From positions 43,884-107,883 of the forward strand of contig JANQTJ010000012.1 in NCBI GenBank assembly GCA_030731745.1: DNA of 64,000 nucleotides. The letters run 5' to 3'. Positions 18,042 through 26,533 of this stretch are shown in pieces (position 1 is the stretch's first letter; each line of letters opens with the position of its first letter). The notes beneath the pieces are model-generated. The model had not been told where the DNA came from. It was given only the letters and a program-made list of their open reading frames with translations, and ran no database searches. The translations under genes and the position numbers were made by a program. Origin of the DNA: Flaviramulus sp. Lineage in GTDB: Bacteria > Bacteroidota > Bacteroidia > Flavobacteriales > Flavobacteriaceae.

Positions 18042-18789
18042 ATATGAAGATCAGTTAAAAGAAAAGCTTGAAATTAGAAGGTTACAGCCATCAGAAAATG
18101 CTTGGGAAAAACTATCCAATCGTTTAGATAAAGAAGATAAAAAGCATCAAAAACCTTATTGGTGGCTTGGTTTAACTGCTAGTATTGTGGGAGTTATATT
18201 TATAGGATCTCAATTTTTCAATAATCATACTATTGTTGAAGAACCGATAAAAGTTGTAACAATACCAGAAGTAAATGTGAAAAAACATGAAGCTACAATT
18301 ACAATCACAACAGAAGATTTAAAACCTATTGAAGAATTAACTTTTACAATTGATAAAATCAAAATTATTGAAAAGTATGAAGATGAAAATCTAATTAAAT
18401 CGACTATTAATGATGCTTATAAAGTAGCTACTAATCCAAAAAAAGAAAACGATTCTAATAGGATTGGTATAGCCCAAGAAATTAAATTTTTAAAAAATAC
18501 TTTAACTTTTGAAGAGCAAAAAATTCAAGAAGTAGTAGCTCAAGTTACTATTTTGAAGAACCAAAATAATGACGTTACAGATGACGAAATTAATGCGTTA
18601 CTTAACCAAGCTCAAAAAGAAATTAAATTAAATAGATTACTTAACGAAACTACAGGAGTAGTTGATGCTAATGTGTTGCTTCAAGACGTTGAGGCTGAAT
18701 TGGATCAATCCTTTAGAAGTAAAGTTTTTGATGCTATTAAATCTAGTTATAATTCGGTAAAAACTGCAGTTGCCCAACGTAACAATTAA
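18028..18789 (+). CDS. membrane protein, possible anti-sigma partner
   Basis: The 253-residue protein overlaps the sigma factor gene by 14 bp, so translation is coupled. It has an N-terminal cytoplasmic segment (about 1-43, PLKYEDQLKEKLEIRRLQPSENAWEKL), one membrane helix near 47-67 (YWWLGLTASIVGVIFIGSQFF) and a periplasmic part rich in Lys/Glu with predicted long helices. Position, topology and size fit an anti-sigma factor or regulator, but I see no zinc-binding HxxxCxxC motif or named domain, so the role is inferred from context. The following gene, 97 bp away, is an outer-membrane protein that may be its signal source or target. Confidence 0.75.
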   Translation: MAPLKYEDQLKEKLEIRRLQPSENAWEKLSNRLDKEDKKHQKPYWWLGLTASIVGVIFIGSQFFNNHTIVEEPIKVVTIPEVNVKKHEATITITTEDLKPIEELTFTIDKIKIIEKYEDENLIKSTINDAYKVATNPKKENDSNRIGIAQEIKFLKNTLTFEEQKIQEVVAQVTILKNQNNDVTDDEINALLNQAQKEIKLNRLLNETTGVVDANVLLQDVEAELDQSFRSKVFDAIKSSYNSVKTAVAQRNN

Positions 18790-18886
18790 TAAATTTTCCC
18801 CAAAGCTGGAATCTAAAAAAAAGTAAAATAAATCACAATCAATTATTAACAGATACTGAAGCAAATTCAGTATAATACGAACAGTT

Positions 18887-19966
18887 ATGCAAACAATTAC
18901 AAAGTGTTTAGGACTCCTATTACTGTGTTTAAGTGTACAATTCATTCATGCACAAGACACCATTCAAAATGTAAATAATAATGATAAAATCGCAAGATTA
19001 AAATATATAAAGGAAGAAATTGAAAATCAAGAGAGAGAATTTTTAAAAGCGGAAGTTGAAGCTATAAATATTCGACTGAGTAATGGATATATTACTAAAG
19101 AAGTGGCCGAGAATCTTAAAAAAGAAGTAGCTAAAAAACGAGCTTTAAATATTGAAAATAGGATTGCTATAATTAATAATAAAATTGCTTTATTAGAAAG
19201 AAATGATGATGGTTATGACGCTAGTAGTGATGAAGAAATTTCTGAAATAGGGTTTAGTTTTGGTAACGAGCAAGATGGGTTTGCTGGTATTAGAATAAAG
19301 AATAAAAACAAACCAAAAAAATATGATTTACGTACTTCTAGTGATTTTGTCTTAGCTTTTGGTTTAAACAATGCGATTATTGAGGGTGAAAAATTTGATG
19401 ATTCACCTTATGAAATTGGCGGTTCTCGTTTTTTTGAAATTGGTTGGGCTTGGAAAACTAGATTATTTAAAAATTCTAATTTTTTACGTTTAAAATATGG
19501 TTACTCTTTCCAAATTAACGGATTAAAACCTACTGATAATAATTATTTTGTTCAGCAAGGCAATCAAACTATGTTAGAGGAATTTCCTGAGGATCTAAAA
19601 AAGTCTAAACTTTCTATTACTAACTTAGTATTCCCAATTCATTTTGAATTTGGACCATCTAAAAGAATTGATAAAGATACTTATTATAGATATTCAACAA
19701 ATAAACAATTTAAAATAGGACTTGGTGGATATGCTGGTTTTAATATTGGAACACGACAAAAATTGAAATACGAACTAGATGGCGAACGAATAAAAGATAA
19801 ACAAAAACGTGATTTTAATACATCAAATTTAGTATATGGTTTAAGTGGTTACGTGGCAATTGATGAGGTAGCTCTTTATGTAAAATATGATTTATCACCA
19901 ATATTTAATAACCAAGCTATCAAACAAAATAACATATCAATTGGAGTTAGGTTTGATATGGATTAG
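18887..19966 (+). CDS. outer-membrane beta-barrel protein, uncharacterised
   Basis: The 359-residue protein has a signal peptide (MQTITKCLGLLLLCLSVQFIHAQ), then a strongly charged helical segment (about 35-105, likely coiled coil, with many Lys/Glu) and a C-terminal half with alternating hydrophobic/aromatic strands (for example KYDLRTSSDFVLAFGLNNA, FFEIGWAWKTRLF, FLRLKYGYSFQING) ending in ISIGVRFDMD, as in small outer-membrane beta-barrels of the PorT/OmpW style. It is the last gene of the sigma-factor cluster and ends at a strong palindromic terminator. No substrate or partner is recognisable. Confidence 0.8.
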   Translation: MQTITKCLGLLLLCLSVQFIHAQDTIQNVNNNDKIARLKYIKEEIENQEREFLKAEVEAINIRLSNGYITKEVAENLKKEVAKKRALNIENRIAIINNKIALLERNDDGYDASSDEEISEIGFSFGNEQDGFAGIRIKNKNKPKKYDLRTSSDFVLAFGLNNAIIEGEKFDDSPYEIGGSRFFEIGWAWKTRLFKNSNFLRLKYGYSFQINGLKPTDNNYFVQQGNQTMLEEFPEDLKKSKLSITNLVFPIHFEFGPSKRIDKDTYYRYSTNKQFKIGLGGYAGFNIGTRQKLKYELDGERIKDKQKRDFNTSNLVYGLSGYVAIDEVALYVKYDLSPIFNNQAIKQNNISIGVRFDMD

Positions 19967-19989
19967 AAATAATTATTAGTATTTCTGTT

Positions 19990-20029
19990 AATCAAAAGGG
20001 CGAAAATTTAAATTTTCGCCTTTTGATTA
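19990..20029. terminator. bidirectional terminator, near-perfect palindrome
   Basis: Two arms of about 19-20 nt (centred on 20009-20010) pair with a single bulge, each with a GC core (GGGCG / CGCC) and flanked by A/T runs. It sits between the convergent outer-membrane protein and peptide deformylase genes. Confidence 0.85.
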
Positions 20030-20044
20030 ATTTATAAGTTAATA

Positions 20045-20671
20045 TTAGTTTTTAGCATCTTTCAATTCTTTTTGTAGATGATCTAAATATAAAATACCAT
20101 TTAAATGGTCAACTTCATGTTGAAAAATAACTGATGTAAAATCTTTAATCGTTTCAGTTTTATGATTACCATCCATAGTATCATATTCTATCTCGATTGC
20201 CAAGGCTCTGTTGCTTAAGGTTTCTCTTCTTTCAGGAATAGACAAACAACCCTCTTTATTAGTTTGTTTTTCATCAGAATACTTTACAATTTTTGGATTT
20301 AGGTATACTTCAAAAGGTAAATTTTCTTTATCTAAACGTTGTACCCATATAATATTTTTTAAAATTCCTACCTGCGGTGCTGCTATTCCTAAACCCATAG
20401 AGGCACTATCTCTAACAGTAGCATAAAGGCGTTTTACAAAATTTCGTAAAACAGGATTATTTCGGTCTGGTTTTATATAGTTGCTTTTTGTTCTTAGCAA
20501 TAAAGAGTCATTAACGTTAGTTATTTTAAAAACTCGCATCGGTTTTAAACTATCTGCATTCATTATCAGTTTAGTGTTTTCAGAAGAAAATAATTTTTCA
20601 GATACAGATTTTGTTCCAAAGCATCCTGTAATTAATAAAGCTGTAAAAAAAAGAAAGAGATTATTTTTCAT
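20045..20671 (-). CDS. peptide deformylase with a lipoprotein signal
   Basis: The 208-residue protein has all three peptide-deformylase motifs: GLGIAAPQ at 93-100, EGCLS at 140-144 and QHEVDHLNG at 184-192, so the metal ligands (Cys142, His185, His189) and catalytic Glu186 are intact. Unlike normal Def, it begins with a hydrophobic signal and lipobox (LLITGC, Cys17), predicting a lipid-anchored protein in the envelope rather than the cytoplasm. Removal of N-formyl groups from nascent chains is a cytoplasmic job, so this enzyme may act on exported formyl-peptides or have another role. It follows rodA on the same strand with a gap of 32 bp and could be the last gene of the mre/rod unit. A canonical cytoplasmic def is not in this window. 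Confidence 0.85.
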   Translation of the reverse strand: MKNNLFLFFTALLITGCFGTKSVSEKLFSSENTKLIMNADSLKPMRVFKITNVNDSLLLRTKSNYIKPDRNNPVLRNFVKRLYATVRDSASMGLGIAAPQVGILKNIIWVQRLDKENLPFEVYLNPKIVKYSDEKQTNKEGCLSIPERRETLSNRALAIEIEYDTMDGNHKTETIKDFTSVIFQHEVDHLNGILYLDHLQKELKDAKN

Positions 20672-20703
20672 AAGATCGAATTCATTCTGAGCTAATTATA
20701 GGT

Positions 20704-21981
20704 TTACCATTCGTTAATTCTATTAGAATCTAATTTAATAAAAATAAATAATAAAATAGTAAATGCCCAGAGTCCAGAACCTCCATAACTAAACATTGGT
20801 AAGGGTATTCCAATAGTTGGAATTAGCCCCATTACCATTCCAATATTCACTAAAAAGTGTATAAAAATTATAGAAGCGACACCATAGCCATAAACGCGAC
20901 TAAATTGAGATTTTTGTAACTCTGCTAAATGCAAAATACGAAGCAATAACAATACAAAAAGTATTACTACTAATGCACTACCTAAAAACCCCCATTCTTC
21001 ACCTACAGTACTAAAAATATAATCTGTGTGTTGCTCAGGCACAAACTTGCCTGTTGTTCTAGTTCCTTCCATAAAGCCTTTCCCGGTTATACCTCCAGAG
21101 CTAATTGCTTTTTCAGATTCATTTAAATTATAGGCAAAAGTCTGTTTCATTCTCTCCAATTTTTCTGGGTCTTTCTCAAGTCTGAGCCAAAGACTAATTC
21201 GTTCTTGTTGGTGGGGTTTTAAAATGCTTTGATAAAAGAATTTTAAGCCAAACGATATACTTATAGCAGCTAATGCAATTAAAAGTGATTGGTAGATTCT
21301 AAGTTTCTTTTTGCTTAAAAAATGATAAGTAATTATAAGTGTTATTGCTAAAATTGAAGTAATTAACTGTCCGAATTTTAAAGATAAAATAGATATTAAA
21401 ATAACTGATATTCCAATGGTTAAGTAATATTTCGGAAGCCCTTCTCTATACAATACAAAGAAGAAAGCGCCATATACAATGGTGCTACCTGTATCGTTTT
21501 GAAGAAGCACTAGAATAGCAGGTATTATTATGATGATAAATGTTTGAATTTGATCTTTAAGTGTTTTAATATTTGTATTTAAATCGCTTATATACTTGGC
21601 CACCGCTAAAGAAGTGGCCGTTTTAGCAAACTCGCTTGGTTGTATTGTAAAACTACCAATACCATACCACGAGGTTGCGCCATTTACATTTTTCCCAAAA
21701 ATAAAAAGTCCAACAAGTGATAACATTGAAATTATATAAATAATACTTGAAAAACGTTCGTAAAATTTTGTATCAATAGCTAATAATAGGATTATTAATC
21801 CAAATGTTAGAAAAATAAAAATAAGCTGTTTCCCAAATGGTTGAGAAAAGTCGAAATAATTTATTGTAGTACCTGTGTGCGATGCAGATAAAATATTTAA
21901 CCAACCAAAACCAACCAATAGTAAGAATAAAACAATTGTAATCCAATCGAATTTAAAATGCCTATTAGTTTCCCTAACCAT
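20704..21981 (-). CDS. rodA: rod-shape-determining SEDS glycosyltransferase RodA
   Basis: The 425-residue multi-pass membrane protein is a SEDS family peptidoglycan polymerase working with PBP2 in the elongasome. About ten hydrophobic helices are visible, with the conserved GSFTIQPSEFAKTA stretch near 110-123, the large loop containing GKGFMEGTRT and VPEQHTDYIFSTVGEEWGF near 320-340 (the catalytic-aspartate region), and GIPLPMFSYGGSGL near the end. Its start codon overlaps the mrdA stop by one base, so the genes are tightly coupled. Confidence 0.96.
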   Translation of the reverse strand: MVRETNRHFKFDWITIVLFLLLVGFGWLNILSASHTGTTINYFDFSQPFGKQLIFIFLTFGLIILLLAIDTKFYERFSSIIYIISMLSLVGLFIFGKNVNGATSWYGIGSFTIQPSEFAKTATSLAVAKYISDLNTNIKTLKDQIQTFIIIIIPAILVLLQNDTGSTIVYGAFFFVLYREGLPKYYLTIGISVILISILSLKFGQLITSILAITLIITYHFLSKKKLRIYQSLLIALAAISISFGLKFFYQSILKPHQQERISLWLRLEKDPEKLERMKQTFAYNLNESEKAISSGGITGKGFMEGTRTTGKFVPEQHTDYIFSTVGEEWGFLGSALVVILFVLLLLRILHLAELQKSQFSRVYGYGVASIIFIHFLVNIGMVMGLIPTIGIPLPMFSYGGSGLWAFTILLFIFIKLDSNRINEW

Positions 21982-23921
21982 TAATTATCAAGTTTATTAA
22001 TTTTATCAAGCTCTTTTTTTAATTGTAAATATTCTTGTTCTTCAACAAGTTGTAAAGTTGAGTTGCCATTAATTGCAAAAGGTTTATCGGAAAGTGGTTT
22101 TTCATATTCATTTTGAAGACTATGTTTTATAAGCCATTCCTCTAAATCGGTTCTGGTTATGGTGCCTTTTATATATTTTTCAATAATTAAACTGGCTATT
22201 CTTCCAGCAAAACGGCTTCCCCAATAACCATTTTCAACAAAAACAGCTATGGCTATTTTAGGGTTGTCCTTAGGGGCGAATGCCACAAAAATAGAATGGT
22301 CTGTTAATTCTGTTTTAACACCATTTATTTTAGTGTAATTTTGTGCAGTACCTGTTTTTCCACAAATTTCAATATCTGGTACTTGTAAAGAATAGGCAGT
22401 TCCTTTATTATAAACATCAAACATACCCTGTATAACGGGTTCAAAATGTTCTTTGTTTATAGTGGTATATTTTGGGGTGGTATAGTTAGCATCAATAGAC
22501 TCGTCTTCTATAGATTTTATGATGTGAGGTGTGTAATAATACCCTCTGTTACCAATGGCGGCAACCATATTAGCTAGTTGAATTGGGGTGGCTTCTACTT
22601 CGCCTTGTCCAATGGCGTTAGATACATTGTATGTTGAAACCCAAAGGTTTTCTCCATACCATTTATCGTAAAAATCTCCGTCAGGGATGCGTCCTTTGCT
22701 TCCAATTTTTAAGTCATAACCCAAATAGTCACCAAGACCAAAGCTTTTAACATGATTGCTCCATACATTCATACCATCTCCAGCATCTTCATATTTATCA
22801 ATAATACGTCTATATACATTTGCAAAATAGGCATTACAGGATTGTGCGATACCATCATTCATAGCTAATGGGCTTGCGTGACTGTGGCAACCTGTTAATC
22901 TTCTACTGCCTATATAATAACCCATTCTGCAATAAAATCTATCCTCAGTTGTAACTACATTTTCTTGTAAACCTACTAGTGCATTTATAACTTTAAAAGG
23001 AGAGCCAGGTGGGTATTGTGCCAACAAACTTCTGTCATATAAAGGTCTAGCTATCGTATCGTTATATAATTTTGTGAAATTTTTAGAGCGTTCTCTTCCT
23101 ACTAATAAATTAGGATTATAAGAAGGCGCCGATACCATGGTTAGAATTTCTCCACTACTAGGTTCAATAGCTATAATGCCACCGCGCTTATTTTTCATAA
23201 GCAACTCACCATATGCTTGAAGTTGTGCATCAATGGTAATGGTTATATCTTTCCCCTGTTCAGGGATAGTATCAAATATACCATCTTTGTAAGGCCCAAT
23301 ATTTCTGTTAAATCTGTCTTTTTGGATAAATTTAATGCCTTTTACACCTCTTAATGTATTTTCATAGGAAGCTTCTACTCCCTGCTTCCCTACTAAATCT
23401 CCCATTTTATAGTAAGGGTCTTTATTGATAATGGCATTATTAACTTCTCCTATATCCCCTAAAACATTAGCTCCTATGGTGGTCTGATAATGTCTTAACG
23501 AACGTTTTTGAATATAAAACCCACGAAATTTCCGCATTTTTTCTTGTAAAACTGCATAATCTTCTTTTGATAAATGCGGTACAAAAACGGATGGTAATCT
23601 AGGCGAGTAACGATAAGCTTTGTTATATGTGTTTATGAATTGTTGCTTTTCTATTTTTAATAAAGAACAAAATTCTAGAGTATCTAAAGGTTCTACTTCT
23701 CTAGGAATTATCATAACGTCGTATGATGGTTGGTTTGCTACTAAAAGCGCACCATTTCTATCATATACAAAACCTCTTTTTGGATAATCATAAACTTTTC
23801 TAATTGCATTATCCTCATATAAATCATGAGAACTGGCATTGTAAACTTGTAAATAGAAAAGTCTTGAAATAAATAATATTCCAACAGCTATTACAGAAAT
23901 AAAAAGTAAAAATTGTCTCAT
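21981..23921 (-). CDS. mrdA: penicillin-binding protein 2 (transpeptidase)
   Basis: The 646-residue class B PBP crosslinks peptidoglycan during cell elongation. It has one N-terminal membrane helix (about 3-22), a dimerisation/pedestal domain to about 225, and a transpeptidase domain with the SxxK serine in PGSPFK (S307-K310), SCN near 365 and KTGTAQ near 535. All catalytic motifs are present. It overlaps mreD by 4 bp and rodA by 1 bp. Confidence 0.96.
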   Translation of the reverse strand: MRQFLLFISVIAVGILFISRLFYLQVYNASSHDLYEDNAIRKVYDYPKRGFVYDRNGALLVANQPSYDVMIIPREVEPLDTLEFCSLLKIEKQQFINTYNKAYRYSPRLPSVFVPHLSKEDYAVLQEKMRKFRGFYIQKRSLRHYQTTIGANVLGDIGEVNNAIINKDPYYKMGDLVGKQGVEASYENTLRGVKGIKFIQKDRFNRNIGPYKDGIFDTIPEQGKDITITIDAQLQAYGELLMKNKRGGIIAIEPSSGEILTMVSAPSYNPNLLVGRERSKNFTKLYNDTIARPLYDRSLLAQYPPGSPFKVINALVGLQENVVTTEDRFYCRMGYYIGSRRLTGCHSHASPLAMNDGIAQSCNAYFANVYRRIIDKYEDAGDGMNVWSNHVKSFGLGDYLGYDLKIGSKGRIPDGDFYDKWYGENLWVSTYNVSNAIGQGEVEATPIQLANMVAAIGNRGYYYTPHIIKSIEDESIDANYTTPKYTTINKEHFEPVIQGMFDVYNKGTAYSLQVPDIEICGKTGTAQNYTKINGVKTELTDHSIFVAFAPKDNPKIAIAVFVENGYWGSRFAGRIASLIIEKYIKGTITRTDLEEWLIKHSLQNEYEKPLSDKPFAINGNSTLQLVEEQEYLQLKKELDKINKLDN

Positions 23922-24424
23922 TTAGCTTTTCTACTAAAGATTATATTTATGGTTATACATAATAAAATAGTGAATATACTTGAGAATAACGTTTTTTGAA
24001 GTACTAAAATTATTTTGGAGAAGTTAAAAATTTCAAGTGAAAATAGCATGAGATGGTGCATTATAGTTAGGAACGTTAAATAGTTGAGTTTAGCTCCAAA
24101 ATCTACACTATTGAATTTTACAGTTTGATGTTCGTAAATTGTTCCAAAAGAAAATTTTAAAGCCACGGGTCTAACATAACCTATAAAAACACAAGCTGCA
24201 GCGTGAATACCACCTGTATCTAAAAAGAAATCAATAATAATTCCTAAAAAAAAACTGAGTAAAATTAATATGATTCGATTGTTTTTAACTGGGAATAAAG
24301 CAATAAATAAAATGTATATATATGGGTTTATATATCCCAAAAAATTGATATGATTAAATATTAAAACTTGCAAAATTACTAACGCAAAAAAACGCCATGT
24401 ATGTATTGAAAAAATACTATTCAT
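23918..24424 (-). CDS. mreD: rod-shape-determining protein MreD
   Basis: The 168-residue protein has about five membrane helices and few polar residues, with the family-typical segment LFPVKNNRIILILLSFFLGIIIDFF near the middle of the N-terminal half. Identity rests on topology and on its place between mreC (overlap 8 bp) and mrdA (overlap 4 bp). MreD is a membrane partner of MreC in the elongasome. Confidence 0.92.
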   Translation of the reverse strand: MNSIFSIHTWRFFALVILQVLIFNHINFLGYINPYIYILFIALFPVKNNRIILILLSFFLGIIIDFFLDTGGIHAAACVFIGYVRPVALKFSFGTIYEHQTVKFNSVDFGAKLNYLTFLTIMHHLMLFSLEIFNFSKIILVLQKTLFSSIFTILLCITINIIFSRKAK

Positions 24425-25238
24425 TTTGGGATTTTTCTAAATTAGTAATTTCTTTAACTTCAATGTTTTCAATAATGTAAACATGTTCAATATTAGTCAT
24501 GTCGTTAAAAAGTTTAACTTCAATTTGATAATAATTTTCAGCATCGTCTAATTTGAAACTTTCAACAGTTCCAATATCTATTTTTTTTGGAAAAATAGAA
24601 GAACGACCAGAGGTTATTATAGTATCTCCAACTTTAAATTTTGCAACTTTTGGGATATCGATAAGTTGAATTAATTGAGGAGATTTGCCATTCCATGTTA
24701 GTGTTCCAAAATGATTTGTTTTTTTTAATTGGGCACTAATTCTGCTAGTTGTATTTAAAATTGATAAAACAGTTCCATAATTAGCACTTGTTTTATCAAT
24801 AATACCTATGATACCTTTTGATGAAATTACGCCAAAATCTTGTTTAATGCTATCGTTTTTTCCTTTGTTTATAGTTAAAAAGTTGTTTGTTAATGAGTAA
24901 CTATTTTTAATAATATTAGCATTATAAAATTTGTAAGTCTCATCAAAGGATAAACTATCAATAAAGGTAGAACCTAATTTAATTATCGAATTTCTCAGAA
25001 GTGAACGAAGTCTTGTGTTTTCTTCCACCAATAATTGATTTTGAGATTTTAAGTTAAAATAGCCACTAATGTTATTTATCGAATTGTAAACACCACCTGT
25101 AAGTAAGTTAGCAGAATTTATAAACTTACTTTTATGGTAAGAATGTGATTGAACTGTAAATAATATTGAAATACCAAACAACAACAAGAATAACAAAAAG
25201 TTTTTGTTTCTTATTATAAAGTTAATAATTTGTTGCAT
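24417..25238 (-). CDS. mreC: rod-shape-determining protein MreC
   Basis: The 273-residue protein has a single N-terminal membrane helix (about 12-29), a short coiled coil (about 58-90, NQLLVEENTRLRSLL) and a periplasmic beta domain with GVISSKGIIGIIDKTSANYGTVLSI near 135-160 and GDTIITSGRSSIFPKKIDIGTV near 203-225, which are MreC signature stretches. It links MreB to PBP2/RodA in the periplasm. It starts 11 bp after mreB. Confidence 0.95.
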   Translation of the reverse strand: MQQIINFIIRNKNFLLFLLLFGISILFTVQSHSYHKSKFINSANLLTGGVYNSINNISGYFNLKSQNQLLVEENTRLRSLLRNSIIKLGSTFIDSLSFDETYKFYNANIIKNSYSLTNNFLTINKGKNDSIKQDFGVISSKGIIGIIDKTSANYGTVLSILNTTSRISAQLKKTNHFGTLTWNGKSPQLIQLIDIPKVAKFKVGDTIITSGRSSIFPKKIDIGTVESFKLDDAENYYQIEVKLFNDMTNIEHVYIIENIEVKEITNLEKSQNE

Positions 25239-25249
25239 GGTTTATAGAC

Positions 25250-26278
25250 CTATTTTATCAATACACTTTTGTATTTAGGTAAATTCTTAAGCGTTATTCC
25301 TGTCCCTCGTACAACAGCTCTTAAAGGATCTTCGGCTATGTAAACTGGTAAATCTGTTTTTTGCGATAAACGTTTATCTAAGCCACGCAACATAGATCCA
25401 CCACCTGCTAAATAAATACCTGTATTATAAATATCGGCAGCTAATTCGGGAGGTGTTTGCCCAAGAGTTTCCATAACAGCATCCTCTATTCTCAAAATAG
25501 ATTTATCAAGAGCTTTAGCAATTTCTCTATATGAAATGGATACTTGCTTTGGCTTACCAGTTAATAAATCACGTCCTTGAACACTCATATCGTCTGGTGG
25601 TAATTCTAAATCTTCAGTAGCAGCACCAATTTGAATTTTTATTTTTTCAGCAGTACGTTCACCTACATATAAGTTATGTTGCGTACGCATGTAGTAAACA
25701 ATATCGTTTGTAAATACATCACCAGCAATTTTAACTGATTTGTCACATACAATACCCCCCAAGGCAATCACTGCAATTTCAGTTGTACCACCTCCTATAT
25801 CAACCACCATATTTCCTTTTGGTTGCATAATATCTACACCAATACCAATAGCAGCAGCCATAGGTTCGTGAATCAAGTATACTTCTTTTCCATTAACGCG
25901 CTCACATGATTCTTTTACAGCACGCATTTCAACCTCAGTTATACCTGAAGGAATACAGACTACCATACGAAGAGCTGGTGTGAAAAATTTCTTTTTTAAA
26001 GCTGGGATGTTTTTAATAAACAGACTTATCATTTGCTCAGAAGCATCAAAATCTGCAATAACTCCATCCTTTAATGGTCTAATAGTTTTAATGTTCTCAT
26101 GGGTTTTACCTTGCATTAAGCTAGCTTCTTGTCCAACGGCAATTATTTTGCCAGAAATACGGTCTCTGGCTACTATAGAAGGCGCGTCAACAACAACTTT
26201 GTCGTTATGAATAATAAGTGTATTTGCAGTGCCTAAATCTATTGCAATTTCTTCGGTTAAGAAGTCGAAAAATCCCAT
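25250..26278 (-). CDS. mreB: rod-shape-determining actin homologue MreB
   Basis: The 342-residue cytoplasmic ATPase assembles into membrane filaments that direct wall elongation. The actin-fold motifs are present: phosphate 1 DLGTANT (14-20), the connect/phosphate-2 motif VVDIGGGTTEIAVI near 158-171 and the adenosine motif LAGGGSMLRG near 289-298. It is the first gene of mreB-mreC-mreD-mrdA-rodA. In many flavobacteria purH lies directly upstream; here a T9SS cargo gene on the opposite strand separates them. Confidence 0.97.
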   Translation of the reverse strand: MGFFDFLTEEIAIDLGTANTLIIHNDKVVVDAPSIVARDRISGKIIAVGQEASLMQGKTHENIKTIRPLKDGVIADFDASEQMISLFIKNIPALKKKFFTPALRMVVCIPSGITEVEMRAVKESCERVNGKEVYLIHEPMAAAIGIGVDIMQPKGNMVVDIGGGTTEIAVIALGGIVCDKSVKIAGDVFTNDIVYYMRTQHNLYVGERTAEKIKIQIGAATEDLELPPDDMSVQGRDLLTGKPKQVSISYREIAKALDKSILRIEDAVMETLGQTPPELAADIYNTGIYLAGGGSMLRGLDKRLSQKTDLPVYIAEDPLRAVVRGTGITLKNLPKYKSVLIK

Positions 26279-26533
26279 GTGCTAAAAGTAGTATTAGAGT
26301 TTAATAAAAAGAACTCTGTAAAAGTAATAAAAGTTAATAAATATATATTACATATGTTGTTCAAAATAGTATTATTATTAATACACATTCGTTTTGGATT
26401 CTATTTATGGGTTTAAACTCATATTTTTTTAAAATTTAACTTTTTTTTTTCGTTAATGTTAGATAGCTAACATTTTGGATAGTATTGACTTATTAGTTTT
26501 ACTTAAATTATAAATTAATAAATATCATTTAAA

